DNA from: Nautilus pompilius
Taxonomy: Eukaryota > Mollusca > Cephalopoda > Nautilida > Nautilidae
Reading direction: 5' to 3'
DNA: 64,000 bases
Assembly (NCBI GenBank): GCA_018389105.1
Contig: JACATO010000980.1
Location: 496,001-560,000 of the forward strand
The translations under genes were made by a program, and so were the position numbers. Under the pieces are notes generated by a model. It saw nothing but the letters and a program-made list of their open reading frames with translations, ran no database searches and was not told the DNA's origin. Shown here in pieces: positions 48,834 to 60,193 of the stretch (position 1 is its first letter; the number at the start of each line of letters is the position of its first letter).

Positions 48834-51800
48834 CTTATCCAGCAAAATTCAATTCTTATAATCAAAAGAAGTGATCATGAGCTCATACAAAGTATCTTCA
48901 TTTAACACACCCCAGACTAAAAGCTGTGAACTAAAATCTAATACAGTATAAAATGTATTAACTCTTTGCCTTGCTGATGGAAATTATGCAGACCATGTAT
49001 TCTAGGAATAGATAAAAGAATGCTATTTAATTACTGATCTACTTACAACAATAGTAGTAGAAAAGCAAATCAACTTGGTGAAATTGGTAACAAATACCAA
49101 ATCAAAGCTTTCAAAACCCCTAGAATCTATGGAGAAAAACCTAAAATAATTATGCAAAATGAATTGGCTGCCACTTTCTCACAACTGTGCTTCTTCTGAA
49201 TGATAGTGCATAAACCATTTAAGAAAACTTGTGTGTATAATAAACATTATCTATTACTATGGATTACTGAAAATTGTAGGTCAATTTTGCTTAATAGCTT
49301 AAAAATGTTGGAAAATACGCCAGTGATTATGGAAACACCATTGGTAAGTGAACAAGATGTAATCTTCTGACTAAAGACAGCTGGCAACATCTACCATTGA
49401 TTAGTTTTCTATTTGACATTTTAGATCATTCTGAGTGGTGTTCCATAGTAATCCATCCTGAAGTACAAACAAGGATAGGCTCAGCTTTCTAAAAGAGAAG
49501 GTTACAAGATTTATTGTATCCTTTCTACCAGTGTAACACACACACTCTCTCTGCTGTGATCAACACTTAAGAACAGCCATCTTTTCAACCAATATGAGTG
49601 ATAACAATTTCAACTTTGCAATAATGGAGAATGAAAATCAATCCAAAGAACAAAATGCAACCATAACAGAGATCAGAGCTAAAACTGAAACCAGTGTTCT
49701 ACCAATAGAAGTGGAATCACATTATTGCAAGACAAGCAAAATAAAAGAACGTTTCCTACAAACTGATTTTTGTATAAAAGGGTTAAACCAAAATGTCTGT
49801 TCTTCTGCATGTGTTTTATAAGCACTAAAATTCAAAGGTAATATTTTATCAGAGTTGTTAACTGCAAATTAAAATTTCATTTCACCATAAATAATACCTC
49901 AACTTTCTTTAGCCAAACCCAAAATATCTTATTTTTTTGTGTGTATATCATCCTAGGGATGTACAATAAATGGATAATCCCAAATCATTAATAGCAAATC
50001 CTTATAATGGTGAATACACTCGATTTAAAAGCACACTGATGAGGTCCTAAACATTATTTTGTACAATATTCAAAAAGCAATGTAATCAGTAAACTATTCT
50101 GGTGTTATGATAATAAATATTACCATGAAATATCAAAATTGTATGATATTGATACTGGTCACTGGTCCCATTAACAAACTAAAAGGCTAAGTTCAGTTGA
50201 TGTTATGCTTCATATACCATTTCATATGAAATCAATTTGAGCCAGGTACCCTTAGATTTTGACTAAATACTGAACAACAAACATATCCCTAGCCACCATG
50301 CAGATAACATTAAAGGTTACTAAACAATGGGAATTAACTAAAAAAAAAAAAAGATATATGATTTGGGTCTCAACAATATGAGACCAATTGGATAGCCTAA
50401 AAATTCCCATCTGTTTAAGCCATAACAGTTAATCGTAAAGACCCATTCATAACACTTAATGAAAGCAGGAAAATGCATATTTGAGACTAAAAGCAACTAT
50501 ATTTGGTTAATGTGAAAATGTTGTAGGTAATTCACATTTTGTATTTTTTGTGTTCATGATGTTATCAGCTGTAAGTGATGACTCACCATCCAGTAGTTAA
50601 GGTCTTTTTTTAAAAAAACATTTTGCTTATAATAAATAAATAATTATGTCAGGAATATACAGCTACCAGATCAGATGTTATTTCACCTACAAACTTCTCT
50701 TAATTTCCGTGTTCAAAATGTGATGTTTTGTTTAAGTAAACGTGTTGTTAATGCAGGATTTCAGTCATCAATGGCATAAAATTACCTTTCAAATATTCCA
50801 AGCCCCTCTAGAACAATTAAGCAGGGAAGTTTCAATTAAATTTTAGAATTCACTAAGAAAAATTTAAAACAATATTTTTTTAAAAACTAAAAAGTTTTTC
50901 TTCTTTTTTATGTTAAAAAATAAAACTAAGGTATAACACATTAAAGTAAACAATTTATTACCGAGTTTAACCTACATAATGCAGCAAGTGCCCCATGTCA
51001 TTCTGGCAGAGAAGAGAGACATGAAACAGAAGCCTGGTTTTGTCCAACAGACCTAAAAGAAGAAATAAATCCATTAAAACAAAACAAAAAAAAAAAATCT
51101 CTCTTTAAACAGATTTTTCATGAATGAATTTCCTGATGTTTAAAAGACAAACATTCATCCAGAAATAAGAAAACACGGGAATCTGGATCACATCTCGATA
51201 ACTGTGACAGATGGTCAGTCTTAATTAACTCTCCTAGGACAAGGAAAGCCATCTGAATTATAACTAAGACTGTAAGCAGCCTGAGTATTTTCAGGAAGAC
51301 AAACCTCAAAGGTTACAGCTCGCCAGGCAGCTCAGAGAAGGGAAAGGAGAATGAGAGCTCATGAGAAAAATGTTAGGGTTCCTTAGTTGTGATATTTGAT
51401 CTTACTCCAATTAGTCTACAGCCAAGATATGCATATAAATAACTACAAGCTAAACTTAACCTAAATCAACACACACGGAAACTTTAAAAATTAGTCAAAA
51501 GAACATAGCTTTTTTTTTCAGTTTAGTATTAAAATACAAAATATACATTATCAGTTGTTAATAGTAATTTTTATTTGTCTTTCTAACAAAAAACCATTAA
51601 GTGCAACACACATCTGGCAAAATAAAGTTTCTTGTTTTTTTTTTTTAAAGAAAGAGAGGAATCTTCAAAACAGAGCTCCCCCAACTGAAGTGAGGGTTGA
51701 ACAGCATTTGTCACCAAACTGCTATAGGAACTTAGCTTATTCAGGGCCTTTTTTTGTTTTTTTGAGCAGTTTCTTATATCAGCATCTGGACCTTACAGTT

Positions 51801-53220
51801 ACCTCCTTCCCGCTGACCCCATCCCCAGGTCATGTAGCCAACTCACAGCATCTTTTCTTGGTGTTCTTCCATCATTTATTTACATAAACCCAATGGACTC
51901 GGAGTGCACTCACTCGCCATCTGGTTTCAATGCTTCGTGAATCCTCTGAAACCATTTAACTTCTTCTCTATTTTTTTTTTTGTGGCAATAGTTAAAAAGA
52001 GAATGTATCACGCTAAGAAAGAAAACAAGAAACCTTCAATTTTAATCGAGTAATGTTGCTTTTTTGTTCACATTTACAAAAGTCCATGAATACATTTTCT
52101 TTAAAGTGCAAAATACCAAAAGAAAATTAGACTTTACTGATGCCGATATGAACTTCTGCTAGTGTGGGGGGGGGGAGGGCAGAGAATTTGATATTTATTC
52201 ATTAAATGTTTAATTTTAGCATCATTCAACAACAAAATGGACTTCCTAGTAAATGTTCCCTACACTGAATTCATTCAGTTCTGATTGTACTAATTTCAGT
52301 TTTATCGGTCTTACAAATTCATGACGAACATTCGAACCACTGATTGGAAAACAGTCGCATAGACTCACAGCACAAATAACAGGTGCGAAAAAGAGAGAAA
52401 ACAGAATAATAGTGCGCTATGAGCAGATCGAGACAATACTTTGAATGCTCACAATAGATCTTAATCCTTTATTCCAAATGGCTCCTATCTGTAAAAATAA
52501 AAAAAATGAGAAGGAATTAAAAATCAGGAATTTGATTAAATCCCAAAGAGACAAACCTATATAAAAAGAAAGTAAAACTTCTCCAACGTTCCACTTGAGT
52601 AGGAATCCACATTGAAGATATATGCACAGTGATAACTGGCATTAATAAAAAAAAAAAAGTTTATGACTTAAACCATTTTCACTCAAAATTAAAAGCATTA
52701 TAAAATAAAAGGTTTCAAGGTAGAAATCTGATTAATTTCCATCTGCATGCGAGCAGCAAGCACCAGCAGAGGGAAGTATAAAATTCACTTAAGTGTTACC
52801 AGACTTCACAGCAGTTAAAACAAGCTCGTTTGGCAATTTGTTATATTTTTATTTAAACATTTCCCTAACGTATTCAATCATATAGAAACAGATTAAATTA
52901 TCAGAAAACTGCAGAGAAATCTATTTTCATTTACAAAAGTAGCTTGATGAGTCAACAAATAATAAACTTTGTCCAACAGGTACCCAGCTTGGAGGCGGCT
53001 TCCCAAGGTTTGCATAGTTTAAAATGCATTTTCTTGCTCTGTCATAAATAGAAACAAGTCTAAGAATTGGCATTTCTAAATTCCATTCTCAAACCAATCT
53101 AAATATTAACAAATTAAAATATAACCGGTTCAGTTATAAAATTTCTACACAGTTTCAAAAGGTACTAATAATGTATTGCTAGAATTCATAATCAAAGCTA
53201 TTTGCTTTATACAAAATGTG
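48834..53220. other. AT-rich sequence, no gene recognised
   Basis: Homopolymers (poly-T near 51635-51646 and 51972-51982; a G run near 52165) and short frames only. Confidence 0.4.
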
Positions 53221-53234
53221 TATATATATATATA
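53221..53234. repeat. (TA)n microsatellite
   Basis: Seven TA units. Confidence 0.85.
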
Positions 53235-53526
53235 CATTAAAACCAACTGTTGCCATGGGTTCACATTTTCATCGACAGTATTATCCTTCTGGGACCAATT
53301 AACTCATTTCAGTTGGATATGCTCAGATCTCCACAGCCAACTAGTTAAATAGATGATTCTGCAAACCATGTTCATATCAGAAACTGAACAGAATGTTGGA
53401 CCAAAACAAATATGGTGCTTTTAAAGGTTTACATTTTAGAAAACACAGGTGTACTAATGGTATTTAATTGATGATTTCTTGCTTTTGTATATTAGATCAA
53501 TTCAACTGTATCTTTTTGTTCATCTT

Positions 53527-53681
53527 TCAAGAGCTGTCTTTCATTTGCGCTATTTCATCACTAGTCTCGGATCTCCTAATAGATGCAAACGTCGTCTCAG
53601 TATCATCTTGGTTCTCCTCGTTAACTCGTGTATGGCTGTTAATTTCTAATGTCAAGAGTTTCTTGTCCAAGTAACAAATTT
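53527..53681 (-). CDS. Candidate last coding exon, acidic cytoplasmic tail of a membrane protein
   Basis: The acceptor TTTTTTTCCTTTCAAAG has a strong pyrimidine tract. The exon then encodes about 50 residues (ICYLDKKLLTLEINSHTRVN, EENQDDTETTFASIRRSETS, DEIAQMKDSS) before TGA at 53527-53529. The tail is hydrophilic and acidic with many Ser/Thr, as in cytoplasmic tails. It starts with two bases (AA) that complete a codon begun in the previous exon. The exon at 57928-58056 ends with one spare G, giving GAA (Glu), so the two are phase-compatible across a 4.2-kb intron. I do not recognise the protein. Two CpG-containing codon runs also set it apart from the flanks. Confidence 0.45.
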
Positions 53682-54739
53682 CTTTGAAAGGAAAAAAACA
53701 CCCCTTAAAAGACATCTCTAACCAACGTCTCCTGCCTTGTCAGCAAAGGCAGTGGATGTATCAGGACAAACTATCCAGACTATAATCTCACTAAACTGTT
53801 TTGCTCGTTTATTTTTCAATAGGTGTGCTTATTTTGATATTAAAACCACATTTTCTTAGCTGTTTCTATAGAAATGCATACAAAAGTGCAATTCTGTTGC
53901 ATGACAATGAAATTATCATAAAACATTTATTTAACTAAAAAGGTTAATTAAATCTCAATATACTGAAACAATATTAACATAACTTGATTTTACACATGCT
54001 GTCTGTCAAGAGTAAAATGATCCAATTAGTTACAGCAGATAGAAGATTAATTAGTGGCAAAATGAATACCCAAAATTTCTTCACATAGCAGTTCATAATT
54101 ACACTCACCATGCTTCATTTGATTTTAGGGTAAAGGAAACTGATGAGAAATGAACCAACAAGGTCTTCAGAAAAAGAAACCCTGCTTTAAGTGCTTGGGC
54201 CCCTAATCTTCTTACACTTTAGGGGAAAAAGTGTCCAAACTACAGCATGCAATATCTATCCAAACTGCAAGCAGAAATTTAAATGTTACTTTGTCTGGCC
54301 CATATGAACATCTCCTCCAGATGAGTCTTTGAGGTCAGCTCATTTAAGCAAAAAAGTTATTTTAAGTTAAGTCACCTATAAGCAATTTTGGGCGCAATGC
54401 AAGATAAAATTAGTGTGCTACCAGCTACCATTGCTAATGAATAGATTTTCCAGCTTTGAGTCAAGATGAAATTATACAGCAGCTGGAATTGCTGGATGTG
54501 CAATTTTCACGTGCTGACAGCCTTCCACCACAATGGGAGTCACTTGATTGAAAAAATACTGAAACAAGCTATTTGACAAAGTAGACAAGTCTACTTGTCA
54601 TGCGGCATTTCATTTATCTCGAACGTTTCTTTGAAGTACTATAAGTTGGTCAAGTTACTTTATGGATTTTAAAACTAGGGTTGTCATGAATACAAAAGAG
54701 AGAGCAAAGATGACAGTGCTGAATGTTCAAAGAACAATG
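53682..54739. other. Probable intron sequence, no further feature
   Basis: A minus-strand segment at about 54115-54170 has a fair acceptor (GTTTCTTTTTCTGAAG), an open frame (TLLVHFSSVSFTLKSNEA) and a consensus donor (ATG|GTGAGT). Its phase does not join to the 53681 exon, so I leave it uncalled. Confidence 0.3.
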
Positions 54740-56015
54740 GACAACTATTTCTTCATCTTTACTTAGTAATAATACAGCCCTTTGTCTAATCTACAAAGAT
54801 AAAGTTGTTGTATTTAAAGAATATGACATTGGAAGGCATGACATTCACAAGGGCAAAGAGAGAGAAGTTTGGAAATATCATATTTGATTGAAAAAATGCT
54901 AAACCTTTCACTGAAGGTGTTTGGACAGGACTATGAACATTTTATGCCCAAAGAAGAAAAATATTTTTCAAGCAATTAGGGTTAGCCGATAACGCCATTG
55001 CTAAGTGAACAGATAACATAGCACCTAACTTACAGGATCAGGTGCATTCAAAAATAGAAAAATTTGAGAAATATGCAGTGTGCCTGGAAGAGGGCACCAA
55101 TGTTGGAAGTACATAGCTTTTGGCTCTTATATTGTGGGGTGGATGCTAATTTTCCTATAAGAAGAGCTGCTATCTCTTATTTCTTTGAAATATTGCCTTC
55201 AAGGCCATAATTTATTTATGATACTGTGAAAAGTATTGAATTTTCTACCTTGGAAAAGGCCAGATGGTGTAACTACTGATGATGTGTACCAAATGTGGGA
55301 AAAATTGGACTCATTGCATATAAAGAGAAAAGTTGCAGTTAACAATTCACTACAACTGTATTTTACAATAGTAGAACTTAGGATCCTCTGTATTTCATCT
55401 CGAAAATGTTATGAGGGTAGTTATCAAATTAGTCAATTGTATTAAGTCAAGAGGACTAAACCACAAGCAATTCAAATCTCTACTAGGTGGGATTTATTTC
55501 ACAGGGATAAGATGGTTAAGTGGAGCTGCCACATTCCAGGATTACCAAACAAACTTTTAAAACCTCAGGATAAAATGTAATTGCACATTTTGAAACATGT
55601 CAGACATTAGTTGAAGAGCATGATAGCCATGCCAATGTTACGGTTCATTTCTACAAACAAAAAACATTGTAAAGTTGCAAAAGGAGTTCAGGAAAAACTT
55701 TCAAGATTTTTGTTCAGATGAAGTTAAAATTCAAATGTTTTCAAACCCATTCATCAGCAATGTCAACAACTTTCTCATAATTTGAACTGATTGAGCATCT
55801 AGCCTAAAAGAAACAAAGAAGTTGTACCTATGGGGAACCTCTATGCTTCCTTATTTTCAGAAAGATTCCTAGTGTTGATAGACAATGCTTAGAAAATCAA
55901 ATTTCTCTGAAATGAAGGTCAATAGGTCTAAAGTAGGGTCAAGACTAACTGATGAACATCAGCATTGCATATCTCAATGTCTAAATTCCAACCAAGAAAT
56001 GATCAAGTAACCAAA
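54740..56015 (+). pseudogene. hAT transposase relic with BED-finger and C-terminal domain (GTF2IRD2/ZBED-like)
   Basis: Ordered plus-strand remnants: a BED-type finger region CLIYKDKVVVFKEYDIGRH near 54785 (the second Cys is Tyr here); LADNAIAK and NLQDQVHSKIEKFEKYAVCL near 55000-55080; EEGTNVGST where active copies have DES/T-V--TAQL; LPWKRPDGVTTDD near 55240; and the C-terminal dimerisation region with NRSKVGSRLTDEHQHCISQC near 55920-55985. Spacing is close to that of a whole transposase, so the element was probably full length before decay. Stops and frame changes are frequent. It lies antisense within the proposed intron between 53681 and 57928. Termini were not found. Confidence 0.85.
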
Positions 56016-56439
56016 ATAAATTAATTTGCAGTATTGATTTTTTTTTTGTTAATGTTAAAATCAAGATTAAAATATTATTAATATTTAAAATTCATATGTT
56101 GATTTTCTTTCTTGGCAGTCTCATTTAATTCCTTCAAAACTACCAAGTGGTGCTATGCTCTTAATGAGCCCTAACTTCAACAAGAAACAACCACATTTCA
56201 AATCCTTTTAACTATGACTGCAGCTCTTCTTCTGATGGCATTAAATTTCACATTATTCAAATCTACTGCCAGTCTGTGCTTCCATGGTTTGGTTGCTACT
56301 GCCCAGCTTGCTCTTTTGCTTATTTAGTAAGTATGCCTCTGTAGGCAACTGATTGTAGATCGAATCTTATAATGAAACTAAACCTCAGTTGTGCCAATTG
56401 CCATAATTATTCCATGATAGAGATATTTGTAAAGTATCC
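56016..56439. other. AT-rich sequence, no feature seen
   Basis: Poly-T at about 56038-56049. The rest may belong to the minus-strand relic that follows. Confidence 0.35.
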
Positions 56440-56620
56440 TATATTGCGCATTGTTCTTTTGCACTTGTTTTGAATCTTCGTGTTTTACTTTGGCAACCAT
56501 TAGTCTCTTCTTTCTTTATCAGTTGCTTGTAGCCAAGTTCCTGGTACTCATTCATGGTTCCAATAATCTCCATAAACTGTGATGATGCTTCAGCCACATT
56601 GACAGTTCCTTCCACTTCCT
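56440..56620 (-). pseudogene. Unassigned coding relic
   Basis: The minus strand is open for about 60 codons in a well-composed frame (VEGTVNVAEASSQFMEIIGT, MNEYQELGYKQLIKKEETNG) that ends at TAG (56440-56442). The upstream side, to about 57000, has similarly low AT content with broken frames. This suggests the tail of a decayed retroposon or transposon ORF. I could not name the family. An alternative is a decayed host-gene copy. Confidence 0.35.
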
Positions 56621-57042
56621 TCTCATCTCAAGTGACTAAACAGCTGACCTGACCATGAGGTCATCTGATTCTTTGAGCATTATAAGAATCTTATTTTGTT
56701 TGCCTTGTATTTCTCTACTAAAGATCTGAGGAAACTTTAGCTTAGCTTTTCTACAGAGAGAGCAATATCAGTTTTACTGATCCTAATTCACCTTGTGACC
56801 TGGTTCTGCCCATGGTCTCTAATCCTGTCTGCATTTGTTATCTCAACTTTTTGGTCATTCATTGTTGCATTATACCACTACTCAGTAATGCAACTTGAGT
56901 GAGCAAAATGTTTCACATTCAAACCACTATTTGTTTCACCTATAAACATATGGCTATTCCCAACCTTTAAGACTTTGTCACCAATCCCTAGGATGTTAAA
57001 GACAGTCAAAAAACAAGCAAATAATTTGAAATGTTTAATGAT
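56621..57042. other. Less AT-rich stretch, possibly the rest of the relic
   Basis: Composition resembles 56440-56620, but no frame holds together. Confidence 0.3.
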
Positions 57043-57068
57043 TCACACACACATACACACACACACAA
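57043..57068. repeat. (CA)n microsatellite
   Basis: About twelve CA units with one TA interruption. Confidence 0.85.
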
Positions 57069-57927
57069 TAAATCTCATTTCGGTAAGACTGACATAGAAC
57101 CTGAGAGAAGAAATCATGTCACAAAGATGTTAAACAGAAAGTTTACAAGCACGTGGCCTGTAGGCGAATGAATCTGAAGTAGATTCATCCAGTGACTGCT
57201 AAAACAAGGTTATGATTGCTATGATTCAGGCTATTGTAGTATACCTGTCTCTTACTCTCATCATGATGTGGTCCCATTTAGCATATTTAACTTTTAAAAA
57301 CAACTAACAAGGGTTAAGTTAAGAATAATTTCTTCTTGAGTCACAACAAGAAATTAATACAAATGGATATTTTAGCCAAAGCAAAAAGAAAAAAAAAACA
57401 TTTCTTTTCCTGATCTACGTCATTTTTTGTAATAATTTTACCTGACCACTTAAAAAAAAGAGAGAGAGAGAAGAGAGGTACCACAGGTAGTTGGTCCGAA
57501 AGAGTTAAATAAATACCTGTAGTAAAAATTCCATCATATTTAATCTCAATCACATGATGTTATCAGGTGAATGAATCTCTAGAATTTATTTGATCTTTAA
57601 TTTTGTTTTGTATCTTAAACAATGTACTACATGAAAACGTGTGATTGTTAGTTAACATTAACCAAAAAAAAAGCCAATACAAAAGATGAAAGAAAGGCTA
57701 TGTAAATTCAACAATGACTGAGCCAGAAAGCATGAGGGAGACAGATGTGAAGCAATCCAGCTCACCTGAAAAATGAGAACTAAAAACATCCTTTCATTAT
57801 GAAAATTTATAAAAAGAAATTGAAAGACTCTCTCTCTAGGGTACAAACAGATGGATGCACATCCTATAATTATATACTGCTTGAAAGGGGACTCATTTTT
57901 GGATGATTCACCACTCTTAGATAATAC
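57069..57927. other. Probable intron sequence
   Basis: Contains a short AG array near 57461-57478 and A-runs. Two minus-strand acceptor-like sites (near 57520 and 57770) lead into frames I could not support. Confidence 0.35.
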
Positions 57928-58056
57928 CTCCCAGAAATATAAATGTGCAGCATGAGACCAAGGGATGGAATGAATACATCAACAAGGACACCAGAATAAT
58001 CAATATGCTTGAAGCTAAATGGGTCTCTGTATGAATCATTACTGCCAAGAATCCAG
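57928..58056 (-). CDS. Candidate membrane-spanning exon, unidentified protein
   Basis: The minus-strand acceptor ACATTTGTTTAG and donor GGGAG|GTATTA bound 129 bases. One frame is open throughout and strongly hydrophobic: GFLAVMIHTETHLASSILII, LVSLLMYSFHPLVSCCTFIF, LG, enough for one or two membrane passes. It begins with two bases and ends with one, matching phase 1 introns on both sides. The spare G joins the 53681 exon as Glu. A second frame (reading WILGSNDSYRDPFSFKHIDY) is also open, but its phase does not fit the next exon. Two frames open over 43 codons lowers certainty. The protein family is not recognised. Confidence 0.4.
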
Positions 58057-58726
58057 CTAAACAAATGTATTTCTTAACCAACCTGTAACGAATGCAAGCA
58101 AGAAATTTTCAACCCAATTATCAGTTTCATGAATCTACAACTTGAAATGTCCTCATTATCAGCCAATTCTCACTTATCCCAAACTTTCTTCAAATATTTT
58201 CGTTATTATATTAACATCACATTTAATTCTTAAAAATGCTTTAGAATAAATATATACATACATATTTTAACTTTCTGTAAAGGAATTCAAAATGTTGGAT
58301 CAAGTAGCTGCAATCATTTATTGCAATTCAAGAGTATATTCATTCATCTTCGATTAATAGCGAGTGCTGAAACCAGCAATTCACAACAGATTCTGATCAA
58401 TATTTTCCCATTAGGTTTCCTTAAATACATTTTCACAAAACCCATCAAATAAATTCCTTTCTGCATTACTTTCATTGTTTAGAGAGAGGTTCCTATGAAT
58501 GTGCTGTACTAGCAGTAATAAGGATGTAAACCAGTTATTTGTTTGAAAAAAGGACATTGCTGAATTTCTAAATGTAGTTGCATAAACAATTTATCATGTA
58601 AGACAAAAATTTAGTAGTCATTTTTCCTTCTATTCTTCTTTCTCCTTACCACTTTCACGAAGACATCTATGAAAACTGGTGCAGCTGTAACTAGGAACAC
58701 CATTTTGTTACTCTTGTGTAAGATGT
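58057..58726. other. AT-rich sequence, no feature seen
   Basis: Nothing recognisable; probably intronic if the candidate gene is real. Confidence 0.4.
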
Positions 58727-59625
58727 GATTGAAAAAGTTTCAAAACTGAGTTTATTGTGGTAATACCATGATACTTATACTTATGTATCTCCTTCAAAGT
58801 AGTCATCTTTCACACCTATGCACTTACTCCATCAGTTTGTCATTTCTGGAAACACTTCTATTCTTCTTTTGGAATCCAGTGTACAAACATTTCTATTAAT
58901 AGTGGAAATTTCACAAAAAAGGAATCATATGGTGCCAAGTCTGGTTAAACATAGTGGATGCAATAACTAAAATGTAGTGATTTGGTAACACTGATGCATG
59001 TGTTGATGTATTGTTATTATGCAACATCCACATTTTGGATTTACACTTTTGTGGTATTGCGAAACAGTTGCGTAACATGACTGGTTTACTGTCTGATTGT
59101 TTGAAGGCAAATCTATTGTGCAATAACCAGCATTATCTTCACTTCTGGTTTCACCTATCTTGGGTTCTTTGCTCTAGGTGACAATGATATCTTCCACTGG
59201 GTTCACCACCCGTTGTGGGGGTTCAGAAAAAAATGTGATTATTTGCTGTTGATTCTTTAAGATCCTGGCTTACAAATATATGATGCTTTTTCTGCTTATC
59301 AGTAAGATGTAAAACAAACCTGGCAGAGACTGTCACATTCCTAAATCTCCTGTAATGATTGACTGACTTGTTACATAGGAAAATGGTAATTTCAACAACT
59401 TCTCTGATAGTCATTCATCTGTTTGAAAAAACAAAAATCAAATGACGAACAAGATTGATTGACTTATCTATATATGACATTTACTGTGGATCATCTTCAG
59501 TCAATGTTTAACCATCTCCAAATCAATAAAACCATTCAAATGTTGTGCATAAAATAGCATCGTATCAGACTATTTGCTTCCCCAATTTCCAACAAAAATT
59601 TGATGCATGCTCACTGCTCTTGAAA
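58727..59625 (-). pseudogene. mariner transposase relic (second, older mariner family)
   Basis: The minus strand reads through a mariner transposase in order, with many stops: IKF followed by decayed sequence near 59610, FEWF and LTEDDP near 59510, TIREVVE near 59400, VSARFVLHLTDKQKKHHIFV near 59330-59270, VKIMLV near 59110, WMLHNNNTSTHA near 59010 (family HHDNA-AH, with the catalytic Asp lost), and a C-terminus resembling CI-V--DYFEGD near 58800. The distal end GATTGAAAAAGTTTCAAAAC (58729-58748) looks like a mariner inverted repeat. The far inverted repeat was not found. It is much more eroded than the copy at 6849-8066 and has different ends. Confidence 0.85.
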
Positions 59626-60133
59626 TGTGCCATGTGACTGCATTATCATTTTTTGCCAATTCTACTTAAAGTGTTTTATCATCATAACTAGGAATTTATT
59701 CAAATCATACCTTGTGTACCACTTAGATTTTAGCAACAATTTAAAATGCACAGAGCCCCAAAAACATGTTTGCCAGGTTGCTATTGGCAATGAAATAAAA
59801 TCTAGCTGGTTCTCTGAAAACCATCGAGGACACCAATAGTAAAAATGATGACCAGGCTGATTGATATGAGGGTCCCACTGAAATAAGTTACCCTTGCAGC
59901 ATGAAGACCTGTGTGGCTTAGACTCAGTTTTGATTCAAGGAATTAAGTTGTCAGCGCAGATTTAATCTGTTCCAGTGCACCTTTGGGTTCACCCCTCATA
60001 ACAAAAATTGCCCTTTGATCTTCCTGACCTTCACTGCTCAGCAGGTAGCTTGGAGTAGCCACAGGGCTTTAAAGGATGGATGAATCTACTCCAACCAAAA
60101 TCATTTTCAGAAGATGTGTAAGGCTTCACTTAC
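59626..60133. other. Less AT-rich sequence, unassigned
   Basis: The 5' untranslated part of the mariner relic probably occupies the first ~150 bases. The stretch 59860-60110 has near-balanced composition, but I recognise nothing. Confidence 0.35.
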
Positions 60134-60193
60134 ATAACAAATATGCAATTGTAAACTCCAGCATTAACAACAAAGCAATTTTCAGATACTTGG
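60134..60193 (-). CDS. Candidate short membrane-helix exon (weak)
   Basis: The minus strand has 19 open codons, KYLKIALLLMLEFTIAYLL, a hydrophobic helix, running into the donor TTAT|GTAAGT. It ends with one spare T, which would join the CT at the start of the 58056 exon to give Ser, so the phase fits. The acceptor (GGTTAATAAG) is poor, and two TAA codons lie immediately upstream in frame. It is listed only because its phase and membrane character agree with the two exons downstream. Confidence 0.22.

Noticed and set aside
49300..49460. Segment resembling the GCTAAGTGAAC part of the 54.7-kb hAT relic
   Set aside because: The match is a few bases only, and the surrounding translation does not follow the transposase.
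51555..51887. Plus-strand frame of 110 codons with a poly-F stretch
   Set aside because: Built on poly-T tracts, with no family similarity.
54115..54170. Minus-strand exon-like segment with good acceptor and GTGAGT donor
   Set aside because: Its only open frame ends in a phase that cannot join the 53681 exon, so it is not consistent with the proposed gene.
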